Source: Vibrio cyclitrophicus
GTDB taxonomy: Bacteria; Pseudomonadota; Gammaproteobacteria; Enterobacterales; Vibrionaceae
DNA length: 64,000 nt
Assembly (NCBI GenBank): GCA_023206055.1
Contig: CP065366.1
Location: 1,674,001 to 1,738,000, forward strand
Reading direction: 5' to 3'
The notes below the pieces were generated by a model. It saw only the letters and a list, made by a program, of their open reading frames with translations, was not told the origin of the DNA and did no database searches. The position numbers and the translations under genes were made by a program. Of the stretch, positions 6,953 to 15,468 are shown piece after piece; the stretch's first letter is position 1; each line of letters opens with the position of its first letter.

Positions 6953-7606
6953 ATGAATAATCCTGAATTTTGGCACAATAAATGGGCAGCCAACCAAATT
7001 GGTTTCCACCTTGAAGATGTAAACCCACTTCTGATTAAATTTTGGGAAAAGACTGAGCCTAGCTACGAGAAGAGTGTGTTTGTTCCACTTTGTGGTAAAA
7101 GTGAAGATCTGATTTGGCTAGCTTCAAAGCATGAAGATGTTCAAGGTGTCGAGTTAAGCCAGATTGCGGTCCGTGCATTTTTTGCAGAGCACCTTTACAC
7201 GCCGACTGTGACTCAAATCAATGGTCAGCACGAGCTGTATCAATTCGATGAACTGAACATCTATACAGGCGATTATTTCACAGCGCCGATCCAGCCTGTC
7301 GATACCATTTATGATCGCGCGTCTTTAGTCGCATTGCCTCAAGAGATGCGAGTGCAGTATGTCGAGCGTTTAAAACAACTGGTGAAACCGGGTGGAAAGA
7401 TCCTTCTGGTGACTCTGGATTATGACCAAAGCGAGATGACAGGGCCTCCGTTTAGCGTACCTAAATTAGAGATCGATCAGTTGTTTGCAGGATACAAAAT
7501 TACATTGTTGAATCAAGATATCGCAGACGATGAACATCCGAAGATTGCTAAGAAAGGCTTGTCTCGATTCAGTGAAGAAGTGTATTTGATTGAGTCAGAC
7601 GCTTAA
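6953..7606 (+). CDS. tpm: Thiopurine S-methyltransferase
   Basis: A 217-residue SAM-dependent methyltransferase of the TPMT family, which methylates thiopurines and, in some bacteria, tellurite and selenite. The family start NPEFWHNKWAANQIGFH, the motif VFVPLCGKSEDLIWLA (SAM binding), YDRASLVALP and GGKILLVTLDYD are all visible. Length matches the bacterial enzyme (about 215-218). It is transcribed alone, between divergent relV and convergent purT. Confidence 0.95.
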   Translation: MNNPEFWHNKWAANQIGFHLEDVNPLLIKFWEKTEPSYEKSVFVPLCGKSEDLIWLASKHEDVQGVELSQIAVRAFFAEHLYTPTVTQINGQHELYQFDELNIYTGDYFTAPIQPVDTIYDRASLVALPQEMRVQYVERLKQLVKPGGKILLVTLDYDQSEMTGPPFSVPKLEIDQLFAGYKITLLNQDIADDEHPKIAKKGLSRFSEEVYLIESDA

Positions 7607-7660
7607 ATTCAGTGAGCTTTCAAACGAAAAGACCGCTCAAATAAAAAAGATGACACCAAC

Positions 7661-7692
7661 AAAAAGACGGGCTCGATAGCCCGTCTTTTTTA
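7661..7692. terminator. Bidirectional terminator tpm/purT
   Basis: AAAAAGACGGGCT pairs with AGCCCGTCTTTTT around a short loop. It has A/T runs on both sides and serves the convergent genes. Confidence 0.9.
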
Positions 7693-7736
7693 TTGTTCAG
7701 ATTTGAACTCGTGATTGTTCAGAATTGAATAGCTGG

Positions 7737-8912
7737 TTAGTAAATCACTTTTACTTTTGAAGCACTCTCAATTGCATCTTCAATCGCTGTTTCAGTGCTC
7801 TTACGACGAGTAAGTGCCACACCTAAACGACGGCGACCATCGATGTCTGGCTTACCAAACAAGCGAACTTGTGTTTGTGGTGCGTCTAGCGCCTCTGTAA
7901 GACCTTCAAAACGAATGTTGGTTGAAGTGCCTTGGCCTAGAATAACCGCTGATGCACACGGGCCGTATTGTGTGATTGATTTGATTGGCATACCCGTAAA
8001 GGCGCGCACGTGCAGTGCGAATTCAGATGAGTCTTGAGACATCAATGTTACTAAGCCAGTATCGTGTGGGCGAGGGGAGACTTCGTTGAAGATAACGTGA
8101 TCGCCTTTAACAAACAGCTCGACACCAAAGATACCGTGACCGCCTAATGCGTTAACCACTTGTTCTGCCGTGTATTGCGCCGCTTTCAGAGCGTTGTCTG
8201 ACATGATTTGTGGCTGCCATGATTCACGGTAGTCACCGTCTTCTTGGCGGTGACCGATTGGGGCACAGAAATGAACACCGTCGACTGCACGAACGGTTAG
8301 AAGAGTGATCTCGTAATCAAAGTCAATAAAGCCTTCAACGATCACACGACCCGCGCCAGTACGACCACCTTCTTGCGCGTAGTTCCAAGACTTTTGAATG
8401 TCTTCTTCTGTTTTGATAACGCTTTGGCCTTTACCTGAAGAACTCATTACTGGCTTAACAACGCAAGGCATACCGACGAATTCAACAGCAGCGGCAAAAT
8501 CTTCAAAGGTGTCTGCAAAGCGGTAAGGAGAAGTGCTTAGTTTTAGCTCTTCTGCGGCTAGGCGACGGATACCTTCGCGGTTCATCGTTAGCTTGGTCGC
8601 ATTCGCAGTTGGAACGACATTTAAGCCTTGTGCTTCTAGCTCTACTAGCTTGCTGGTAGCAATAGCTTCAATTTCAGGAACTACATAATCTGGCTTTTCT
8701 AGTTCGATGATAGCTTGAAGAGCATCACCATCTAACATGTCCACTACATGGCTACGGTGTGCAACTTGCATTGCTGGTGCGTCTGCATAACGGTCACAAG
8801 CAATAACTTCCAAACCTAAACGTTGGCACTCGATAGCAACTTCTTTGCCGAGTTCACCTGAACCTAATAGAAGTACACGAGTAGCATTTTCACGAGTAGC
8901 AGTACCAAACAT
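7737..8912 (-). CDS. purT: Formate-dependent phosphoribosylglycinamide formyltransferase
   Basis: A 391-residue ATP-grasp enzyme that makes formyl-GAR from GAR, formate and ATP in purine synthesis. Landmarks are the N-terminal LLLGSGELGKEVAIECQRLG, the ATP-grasp loop MPCVVKPVMSSSGKGQS, the metal-binding FNEVSPRPHDTG and the C-terminal GRRRLGVAL. Length equals the E. coli enzyme (392). The AAGGAA ribosome site precedes the ATG. A PurR operator lies 67 bases upstream, so repression by PurR with hypoxanthine or guanine is expected. Confidence 0.97.
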   Translation of the reverse strand: MFGTATRENATRVLLLGSGELGKEVAIECQRLGLEVIACDRYADAPAMQVAHRSHVVDMLDGDALQAIIELEKPDYVVPEIEAIATSKLVELEAQGLNVVPTANATKLTMNREGIRRLAAEELKLSTSPYRFADTFEDFAAAVEFVGMPCVVKPVMSSSGKGQSVIKTEEDIQKSWNYAQEGGRTGAGRVIVEGFIDFDYEITLLTVRAVDGVHFCAPIGHRQEDGDYRESWQPQIMSDNALKAAQYTAEQVVNALGGHGIFGVELFVKGDHVIFNEVSPRPHDTGLVTLMSQDSSEFALHVRAFTGMPIKSITQYGPCASAVILGQGTSTNIRFEGLTEALDAPQTQVRLFGKPDIDGRRRLGVALTRRKSTETAIEDAIESASKVKVIY

Positions 8913-8978
8913 AGAAATTCCTTCCGATCTTTTAACGATTGATTGAAAACGGGGTGATCATACTTATTTCAATGATAA

Positions 8979-8994
8979 AAGCAAACGTTTGCGC
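8979..8994 (-). promoter_or_regulatory. PurR operator of purT
   Basis: AAGCAAACGTTTGCGC matches the PurR consensus ACGCAAACGTTTGCGT at all central positions. It lies upstream of purT, a classical PurR target. Confidence 0.9.
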
Positions 8995-9017
8995 AAGTTG
9001 TTGCGTTAATTACAGGC

Positions 9018-9052
9018 ATAAAAAAAAGCAGCCCTGTTAAATAGAGCTGCTT
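9018..9052 (-). terminator. Terminator of cdd
   Basis: On the minus strand AAGCAGCTC...GGGCTGCTT forms a stem followed by a run of eight T. It lies about 30 bases after the cdd stop and before the purT promoter region. Confidence 0.88.
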
Positions 9053-9079
9053 ATTTAAATTTTTGTTAATTAGATGTAC

Positions 9080-9967
9080 TTAGATTGCTAAGTAAGTCAC
9101 TGGAATGTCGGGATTTATCGCTTCTAATGTAGATTGCGTATCCGCTAGGTGACTGATGCTACCTTCTGCTATTTCAACCAAAGCAGCACTTTCAATTTGC
9201 TCAAAATCGAAGCCAGCCAGTTTAAGTTGAATTAACGCGACTTGCAGAGGTGGAAGGCTTGGGTTGAACGCCGCATTTTCTGCGTAAGCACCCGTGAAAA
9301 TCTCACCCGATGTCAGTTGTAGTGAAACACCACTTAGGTTTTTTGTGTAAGGAGCATGACTGCGGTTTAGTGCCGCTAGCGCTTCTACAACAATAGGCGT
9401 TGTTTCTTCGGTCGTGTACTTATGATCAAGCTTAGTCATTAGGCCAGTTGTCACACCTAGATCAGCAGGGCCGAATGAGTCTGGCAGGTACTCTTGCAGA
9501 GACATTTCATCACGTTGTGGCAGCTGAACTTTAAGTTCTTTTGCTGTTGTCAGCTCATTCATGAATTGACGACAGTGACCACAAGGGCTGAAGTTGATCG
9601 TGATATCGGAGATACCTTGCTCGCCTTTCATCCAAGCGTGACTGATTGCAGATTGCTCAGCGTGCACTGTTTGACCAAGTTGAGCACCCGCTATTTCAAG
9701 GTTTGCACCAAAATACAGAGTACCAGACAAACCACGCACGATAGCACCAACATAAAAGTCAGATAACGGAGCGTAAGAATACGCTGCGGCAAAAGGAAGT
9801 AGCGCAATACGTAGCTCGTCATCAGCTAGACCACTTGCTTGCAGTAAGCTGGCAAATTGTTCTGGAGACAATGTCGCGTCAAAGTTGTCTGCTAATACGA
9901 TGTCACTCAAAAGCGCTTTCATTGATGATGGAGCACTTTCCAGCGCCAGGGTAATACGACTGTTCAT
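9080..9967 (-). CDS. cdd: Cytidine deaminase (homodimeric, two-domain)
   Basis: A 295-residue cytidine/deoxycytidine deaminase of the long enterobacterial type (E. coli 294). The catalytic domain carries HAEQSAISHAW (zinc His and proton-shuttle Glu) and PCGHCRQFMNEL (two zinc Cys). The degenerate second domain follows, including YTKNLSGVSLQL. An AAGGATT ribosome site precedes the ATG. The upstream CRP-like site fits cAMP-CRP/CytR control of nucleoside salvage as in E. coli. Confidence 0.97.
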   Translation of the reverse strand: MNSRITLALESAPSSMKALLSDIVLADNFDATLSPEQFASLLQASGLADDELRIALLPFAAAYSYAPLSDFYVGAIVRGLSGTLYFGANLEIAGAQLGQTVHAEQSAISHAWMKGEQGISDITINFSPCGHCRQFMNELTTAKELKVQLPQRDEMSLQEYLPDSFGPADLGVTTGLMTKLDHKYTTEETTPIVVEALAALNRSHAPYTKNLSGVSLQLTSGEIFTGAYAENAAFNPSLPPLQVALIQLKLAGFDFEQIESAALVEIAEGSISHLADTQSTLEAINPDIPVTYLAI

Positions 9968-10022
9968 GTTGAATCCTTAATTGACCTTAGGCTTTAATTC
10001 TATGCGATACTCAGGAATTTTC

Positions 10023-10038
10023 TGTGATAGTGATCACT
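10023..10038 (-). promoter_or_regulatory. CRP-like site upstream of cdd
   Basis: TGTGATAGTGATCACT fits the CRP consensus TGTGA-N6-TCACA with one mismatch. It lies 56-71 bases upstream of the cdd ATG. Nearby GTTGC and TTGCA half-sites could be CytR contacts, but this is only suggestive. Confidence 0.7.
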
Positions 10039-10184
10039 ATTGCTCTGTTGCTGTTACATTGGCTTGCATAATTAGAGTGAGGTCACAGATGAAATCGATT
10101 GCAAAGACAAAAACTACCCTTGATATCGCATTTATTGTCTGAAATTGGGTGCGTTTAGCTAAAAATTGATGAAAAAATGAGAAC

Positions 10185-10232
10185 AAAAAGCCCAAACAGA
10201 CACTGAAATGCTCAGAGTTTCGCTTGGGCTCA
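10185..10232 (-). terminator. Terminator of the sbcB-lrgA-lrgB unit
   Basis: On the minus strand AGCCCAAGCGAAACTCTGAG pairs imperfectly with a matching arm ending TGTTTGGGCT, followed by TTTTTG. It lies about 60 bases after lrgB. Confidence 0.75.
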
Positions 10233-10288
10233 TTGGATGTTTTTAAAACTTAAGTCCCAGTCTATTAGCTTAAACTGAAGCCATTAGT

Positions 10289-10966
10289 TTAAGCGTAGAT
10301 CCAAACCACGATAGAAAATATGGTCGGTGCAATAATCGAGGTAATTACGCCACAAAGAACTAAAGCTAGGGAACTGAATGCTGCATCTTCCTGATTCTTT
10401 TCAGCACACGTTGCCGTACCCAAAGCGTGGGATACGGTACCCATGGTTAAGCCACGGGCGATAGGGCTCTTAATACCAATGATATTGTAGATTGGATAAG
10501 CGAAAATTGCCCCAAACAGACCAACAATCAATACTAATATTGCCGCAATCGCTGCTTCACCACCTAAATGGCTCGATACTTCCATCGCTATTGGCGTGGT
10601 GACTGATTTACCTAATAAACTCGCAATCAAGGTTAAGTCAGCTTTAAAAGCCACTGCAATTAATGCTGTTGTTGTCATCGACATGACACTGCCGAGCGTG
10701 CAAGCAAAGGTAATGATACGCCAGTTGGATCGGATTTGAGGTAACTGTTCATATAGAGGAAAAGCCAGCGCGACTACCGCGGGTTGGAGCATGTAGGTAA
10801 TCCAAGTATTGTCTGCGTAATAGGTTTCAAAAGGTACTTTGAAAAACAACAGGATTGGAATGATGATACCAATACTGATGAGTAGAGGATTACAAAATGG
10901 CGAATTAACTTTTTGGCTTACCCAACGAGCAAACAAGAAAACCACAATGGTCAGTAGAATCCACAT
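10289..10966 (-). CDS. lrgB: LrgB/CidB-family membrane protein
   Basis: A 225-residue polytopic inner-membrane protein of the LrgB family, the partner of holin-like LrgA. It is linked to murein hydrolase control, and in related systems to export of glycolate, pyruvate or similar metabolites. Family motifs are visible: LLGKSVTTPIAMEVSSHLGG, VLIVGLFGAIFAYPI and RGLTMGTVSHALGTATC. It starts 2 bases after the lrgA stop codon, so the two are translationally linked. The physiological role in Vibrio is not settled by the sequence. Confidence 0.92.
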   Translation of the reverse strand: MWILLTIVVFLFARWVSQKVNSPFCNPLLISIGIIIPILLFFKVPFETYYADNTWITYMLQPAVVALAFPLYEQLPQIRSNWRIITFACTLGSVMSMTTTALIAVAFKADLTLIASLLGKSVTTPIAMEVSSHLGGEAAIAAILVLIVGLFGAIFAYPIYNIIGIKSPIARGLTMGTVSHALGTATCAEKNQEDAAFSSLALVLCGVITSIIAPTIFSIVVWIYA

Positions 10967-10968
10967 GA

Positions 10969-11340
10969 TTATTTACCTCTCGAAAGCAAGCGGTCTAAGA
11001 ACCATGATAAGGAAACCAACACGATTAAGGTTCCGCCAACGGCGCTTGCCATAATTGGTAAAGCATTGGCGATAAGCATGTCAAAATGATCCATAAGCCC
11101 GACGCTGATAGGGACAAACAATAAGATCATCAAACGGATAATCAAGCTTGCACCAGGCTGAACCCAATGCTCAGGAACAATACCAATCACCATAGCGGCA
11201 AACAGAATCAACATACCAAAAATACTGCCAGGAATAGAGGTATCTAATAAATGCTGTAACGCGTTACCTGCTGTGAGTGCACCTATGATTAAGGTGAAGG
11301 AGATTAAGCAGTATACGAGTTTGATCAATCTTTCTTTCAA
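10969..11340 (-). CDS. lrgA: LrgA/CidA-family holin-like protein
   Basis: A 123-residue protein with four predicted hydrophobic helices and the family segments LQHLLDTSIPGSIFGMLILF and MILLFVPISVGLMDHFD. LrgA proteins form oligomers in the inner membrane and act with LrgB. The gene begins 25 bases after sbcB and is followed at once by lrgB, so sbcB-lrgA-lrgB is probably one transcript. Confidence 0.92.
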   Translation of the reverse strand: MKERLIKLVYCLISFTLIIGALTAGNALQHLLDTSIPGSIFGMLILFAAMVIGIVPEHWVQPGASLIIRLMILLFVPISVGLMDHFDMLIANALPIMASAVGGTLIVLVSLSWFLDRLLSRGK

Positions 11341-11365
11341 AGTGTCACATCTCTTGATAATGGAA

Positions 11366-12790
11366 TTAGCTGGCTAACTTTTCTACGTATTGATAAACCG
11401 CCTTCAAGATAGCCATTTTCTTCTCGTCGCTTTCATGTTCGTGCGCAAGGTTTTCTAGGTTCAACATATACTCTTCTAAACGGCTCTCATAAAACTCACG
11501 ACAATGGTTTGCCCATTTCAGTTGTTCAGTTTCGTCGAGCGTCCATGGGAAATGACGAGCACGATAACGGAACAACAACGGCTTAATGCGTTCATCACTG
11601 AAAGTGATATCCAAAGCGGCCAAGTTATTTGGGTCAGTTTCACGAATGATGTTCATCGCTGTTTTGTCAGCAGGTGAAAAGAAACCGTCGTAAAGGTGTG
11701 TATCAACATCATCACTCTTTTCATACTCTCGTTCTTGTGAGTACAGGCCGATCAGTTTTTCGCGAATCTCTGGATGTTCGCGCAGTAGTGCCAAGTTCTT
11801 CAAACATTGTTGACGATCGATACCGATGGTTTCGGCATTTTCAGCCGTCAGCGTTTTGGCTGGAGCAAGAATAGGGCACTTGTTCAGTTGAACCAATTTG
11901 ATGGGTACGGGTAACTCGTCTTGACCCAGTTCACTGCGTTTAGTGTAGAGCCTTTCTCTGAGTTCATCAGCATCCAGTTCTAATAGCGGGCTTGGATCTT
12001 TCGCTAAATCAACCACGATAACCGCATTTTGGTTGGTTGGGTGCCAAGCCATCGGCACTATCCAACTCGTGTAATTACAATCACGACCAAACATGCCCGA
12101 AACGTGCATTAATGGTGTCATGTTTACAATATCAACCAGGTCATTCAGCTTACGCTTATGACGCATGTTGTAAAGGTAATCGAACATCTTAGGTTGTGCA
12201 GCTTTTAGCTTCTTCGCTAACTCGATAGTCGCAATAACATCGGCCATCGCGTCGTGCGCGTTTTCGTGTTCAATGCCGTTTGCCACAGATAGGTGCTCCA
12301 GTTTGAAGCTTGGATACCCTTCTTCGTTCTCTGGCCAAACAATGCCTTCAGGGCGAAGTGCGTGAACAGCGCGCATTACATCTAATAGATCCCAACGTGA
12401 ATTACCGTTCTGCCAGCTCCACGCATATGGGTCAATGAAGTTTCGATAACAGGTGTAACGCGTCACTTCATCATCAAATCGAATACTGTTGTAGCCAAGG
12501 CTTGTGGTGTTTGGTTTCGCTAATTCAGCATGGATCTTAGCGATAAATTCTGGTTCAGGAAGACCTTGTGAAGCCGCTTTCTGTGGTGTGATACGGGTGA
12601 TCAACGCTGCTTCAGGTGCAGGGAGGTAATCAGCAGGGGGCTGGCAATAGATAACCAGAGGCTCTCCAATAACATTGAAATCTTGATCGGTACGAACACC
12701 CGCAAATTGACTCGGACGGTCTTTTGCTGGGCTAACGCCCCAAGTTTCGTAATCGAAAAAGAAATAGGTTGGCTGATTATCTGAACTCAT
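11366..12790 (-). CDS. sbcB: Exodeoxyribonuclease I
   Basis: A 474-residue single-strand 3'-5' exonuclease (E. coli ExoI 475). The DEDDh catalytic residues begin at FFFDYETWG (Asp13, Glu15), continue with SLGYNSIRFDDE, and include HDAMADVIATIELAK with the catalytic His and Asp. The SH3-like and helical C-terminal exonuclease I domains follow. It acts in mismatch repair and recombination. The stretch upstream (12791-13800) has no gene, so its promoter lies there. Confidence 0.97.
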   Translation of the reverse strand: MSSDNQPTYFFFDYETWGVSPAKDRPSQFAGVRTDQDFNVIGEPLVIYCQPPADYLPAPEAALITRITPQKAASQGLPEPEFIAKIHAELAKPNTTSLGYNSIRFDDEVTRYTCYRNFIDPYAWSWQNGNSRWDLLDVMRAVHALRPEGIVWPENEEGYPSFKLEHLSVANGIEHENAHDAMADVIATIELAKKLKAAQPKMFDYLYNMRHKRKLNDLVDIVNMTPLMHVSGMFGRDCNYTSWIVPMAWHPTNQNAVIVVDLAKDPSPLLELDADELRERLYTKRSELGQDELPVPIKLVQLNKCPILAPAKTLTAENAETIGIDRQQCLKNLALLREHPEIREKLIGLYSQEREYEKSDDVDTHLYDGFFSPADKTAMNIIRETDPNNLAALDITFSDERIKPLLFRYRARHFPWTLDETEQLKWANHCREFYESRLEEYMLNLENLAHEHESDEKKMAILKAVYQYVEKLAS

Positions 12791-13800
12791 TGAATTTCCT
12801 GAACAGTAGGCGAAGACCGTCTACTGTGGCTGAAGGTTAGTTTTGTTCAGTATCTGATAGGATGCGGTACGCGTGCAACCCAGATCACAAATAAATTGCC
12901 GGAAAACGGTGCTTTACTATTCAATCGACTCAGCGGGGAAGGTTTTGAATCCAATTGTGGCTTTTTAATAGTCACGATTTTGCCTGCTTACCTCTTTTCC
13001 ACCTTAGCCTTTGTAAGGAGAGGAGTTGGGTTTTCAGGTTTACTGCGAATGAGTTTGTTGGTCTTTGACTCTAAAACCGTGTGATTAGAAACTCGCTTGT
13101 TGTTTTTGGGCTGGTGCAAATCCTATGTACCTGAGGCTAATCCGCTGTAGCTATGCCTAAATCGCTTTACTATAAACCGTAGTGCAGATGTTTAAGTCGC
13201 TCTACTTGTCTGTCTAGGCTTTGTCCAAACAAGGCGATTTTCACAATATAATTCTCTTAGCTTTAATTAAATTTATGGATTTTATGATTGTCGGGGTGAA
13301 TTGAGCTGGAGATTTGTCACTGTATCATTATTAATGTTTTCTATAATCTGTGTTTGAATTGGATATAAAGAAATCTTTAATATTTCATTTTTATTACAAT
13401 GCGTACTAAATATCAGTTTGTTTCACTTTTGAGACTGTATTACAACACGTCTATCTATATAGTTATCCAGTTGAGTTGAATAATGAAGGGGATGTTATAT
13501 TTTATTTGTGGAATATTTTCATTAAGGTGTTTTATAAAAATGAATAACGCACAAAAACAAAGGAATTAGATGTAAAACCAGTTTTATATATAATTGGAAG
13601 TAATAATCTAATACCATTATTCTCATTAGTGTTATTTATATCAATTTGCGTGATCTTATTCTCACTGTACCTCATTTCTTTATAAATAAGTGTCAATGTA
13701 TATATTTTCTAAATAGGATTGTTGTTACTTAATTGTTAACTTTGATTGACTGTTAGGTAACCCTAATAATAAAGCCGATTTTATATAAAGGATTAAAGAA
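12791..13800. other. 1-kb gene-free region between sbcB and the pilus operon
   Basis: No ORF with a credible start and ribosome site. From about 13250 the sequence becomes strongly AT-rich, a common feature of H-NS-silenced surface-structure loci in Vibrio. The pilus promoter should lie near 13720-13790. An untranslated RNA cannot be excluded. No mobile-element ends are seen. Confidence 0.5.
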
Positions 13801-14235
13801 ATGAACAAAGTCTTTAAGGTTGTTGCTGTATCTGCACTTTCTATCTCTTCAGCGAACGTTTTCGCTGTGAGTGACACTTTTGATGCAACACTGGAAGTAA
13901 AACAAGCAATTACAATGACAAAAACCAGTGATCTTGATTTCGGTATCATCACTTCAGACAACACAACGGACGTTGTTATCGCTCAAGGTGATGCTGGAGC
14001 AGCGGCATTTACTCTCTCTGGAGAGTCTGGTGATGCAGTAACAGTAAGTATTTCTGATACTAACTTGGTGAATGGCGTAAATACGATTGCAGCCGAATTT
14101 GACTTTAATAACGCTATTACCCTTACGGGTGGTACTGCAGATCTTAATATTGGTGGCACTGCGCGTACTTCAAGTGCGACATTAGTTGCTGGTACATATA
14201 CTGCTAACGTTGCAGTAGATGTAACTTACCAATAA
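13801..14235 (+). CDS. Putative major pilin, DUF4402 family
   Basis: A 144-residue exported protein with a clear signal peptide (about 1-22, ending NVFA). The mature part is beta-rich, acidic and Cys-free. It has the DUF4402-type pattern of an early LDFGIITSDN strand and a C-terminal VAGTYTANVAVDVTY donor/pilin-end strand. Such proteins are structural subunits assembled by periplasmic chaperones and ushers. The AAGGATTAAAG ribosome site is strong. A hairpin after the stop codon separates it from the chaperone and usher genes, which fits much higher subunit expression. Function as shaft pilin is inferred from context. Confidence 0.82.
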   Translation: MNKVFKVVAVSALSISSANVFAVSDTFDATLEVKQAITMTKTSDLDFGIITSDNTTDVVIAQGDAGAAAFTLSGESGDAVTVSISDTNLVNGVNTIAAEFDFNNAITLTGGTADLNIGGTARTSSATLVAGTYTANVAVDVTYQ

Positions 14236-14259
14236 TTAAATGAAACCAGTATAATATTT

Positions 14260-14281
14260 ACGGCTGTTGTAAAGCAGCCGT
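14260..14281 (+). terminator. Hairpin attenuator after the major pilin gene
   Basis: ACGGCTG and CAGCCGT pair around an 8-base loop, followed by CTTAA with no long T run. It is likely a partial terminator or 3' stabiliser between the pilin gene and the rest of the operon. Confidence 0.65.
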
Positions 14282-14288
14282 CTTAACT

Positions 14289-14726
14289 ATGAGCGTTCTA
14301 TTTAAATACGCAATTTATATCGGTCTAATTTTTTATTCCAGCCCTTTTCATGCGCTAGAAGTTATTCCTGAGAATATGGAAGTAAAATTTCCGGGCATGT
14401 ATATCTCTGGTTCGGGGCAGAATGCGGATTCAAACCCAGCCAATAGTCAGGTTTATGTGGTGCGCTTTTACGTTGAAGGTGAGCCGGGTAAAAAAATCGT
14501 GGTTTCTCTCCCTTCTAAGCAATACCTAAATCATTCTCGTAAATCCAAACGCCTGCGTATTAGGAAGTTTTACTTCGGTTGCGGCTTATCAAAGCGAGGT
14601 CGAGCCAAGATCAAAGGCAATGGAAGAAGCAATTTATTGTGTATTGGTGCCAAAGTGAAAATCGGTGCGAACCACCCCGCAGGCCTTTACACCAGTACAA
14701 TCCCTTTTGAGGTTAATTATAAATGA
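14289..14726 (+). CDS. Putative minor/tip pilus subunit, strongly basic
   Basis: A 145-residue exported protein: hydrophobic N terminus (about 1-22), two conserved-looking Cys (YFGCGLS and NLLCIGA) that could form a disulfide, and a closing NHPAGLYTSTIPFEVNYK that matches pilin-like C-terminal strands. The central part is very rich in Lys and Arg (HSRKSKRLRIRKF, KRGRAKIKGNGR). It overlaps the chaperone start (ATGA). I do not recognise a named family with certainty; by position and fold pattern it should be a minor subunit or tip adhesin. Confidence 0.7.
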   Translation: MSVLFKYAIYIGLIFYSSPFHALEVIPENMEVKFPGMYISGSGQNADSNPANSQVYVVRFYVEGEPGKKIVVSLPSKQYLNHSRKSKRLRIRKFYFGCGLSKRGRAKIKGNGRSNLLCIGAKVKIGANHPAGLYTSTIPFEVNYK

Positions 14727-15433
14727 AGTTGTTTATCTCATGTGTTCTCGGCTTAATCTTCACAACACAAGCCTATGCTCAGCTACTCATCGCTCCGACT
14801 CGTTTTGTTTTGGATGCCGACACTTCAGTGACTGAAAAAATCGTCGTCGAAAATAACTCAGATCAACCGATTCGCTTAGAAATAAAACCGATTTATCGCC
14901 CAGTAAAGGCGAGTGGTTTGGTTCGGACTGACGCTAATATTGCTGAATCGGAAGACATCGCAAGTTGGATTAAAGTGTCACCACCAATAATTCGTGAACT
15001 TAAACCCAATCAAAGACGCACGGTTCGCTTACGTATGAATGCTCTGCCTGCTGACATGGCTGATGGTGAATATCGTGCTTACTTGTGGTTTTCCCCAATA
15101 GCAAAAGCCGCAGAGTTATCGGACATTGCGTTGTCTTCAAGCAAAACCAACAGTGACGGTTCAGCTTTTCAACTGAACTTTCATATTAACAGTTATGTGC
15201 CTGTTTATGTTCAGAAAGGTAAGCAGGTACAAGATGTTAAGTTTGCCTGTGACAACCAAAGCATCAAGATTCGCAACGATGGTAACTTTCAATTTACTGC
15301 AAAATTGAATGTCGACGAGCATAGCGAAAAAGTGGTGCTACTTCGTAATGCTGAACTAACTAAGCCTTTTCCAAAAGGCTCAAAGATCTCACTGGTTCAG
15401 AACGAACAGCCTCTGTACGAATGTGTTCTTTAG
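14723..15433 (+). CDS. Periplasmic pilus chaperone (PapD-like)
   Basis: A 236-residue protein with a signal peptide (about 1-19, ending AYA) and the two-domain immunoglobulin-like chaperone layout. Visible elements are LLIAPTRFVLD, the strand VVENNSDQPIRLEIKPIY, and RTVRLRMNALPADMADGEYRAYLWF, corresponding to the donor-strand region. Such chaperones cap pilin subunits and hand them to the usher. It overlaps the preceding subunit gene by four bases. The sequence is nearer the alternative/archaic chaperones than PapD itself. Confidence 0.85.
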   Translation: MKLFISCVLGLIFTTQAYAQLLIAPTRFVLDADTSVTEKIVVENNSDQPIRLEIKPIYRPVKASGLVRTDANIAESEDIASWIKVSPPIIRELKPNQRRTVRLRMNALPADMADGEYRAYLWFSPIAKAAELSDIALSSSKTNSDGSAFQLNFHINSYVPVYVQKGKQVQDVKFACDNQSIKIRNDGNFQFTAKLNVDEHSEKVVLLRNAELTKPFPKGSKISLVQNEQPLYECVL

Positions 15434-15468
15434 TGCTCGTTTCATTGTCGCAGACTCTTTAAAGGCTA

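Noticed and set aside
12896..13084. A 62-residue plus-strand frame in the gap upstream of the pilus operon
   Set aside because: TTG start, no ribosome site, no recognisable pattern; probably chance.
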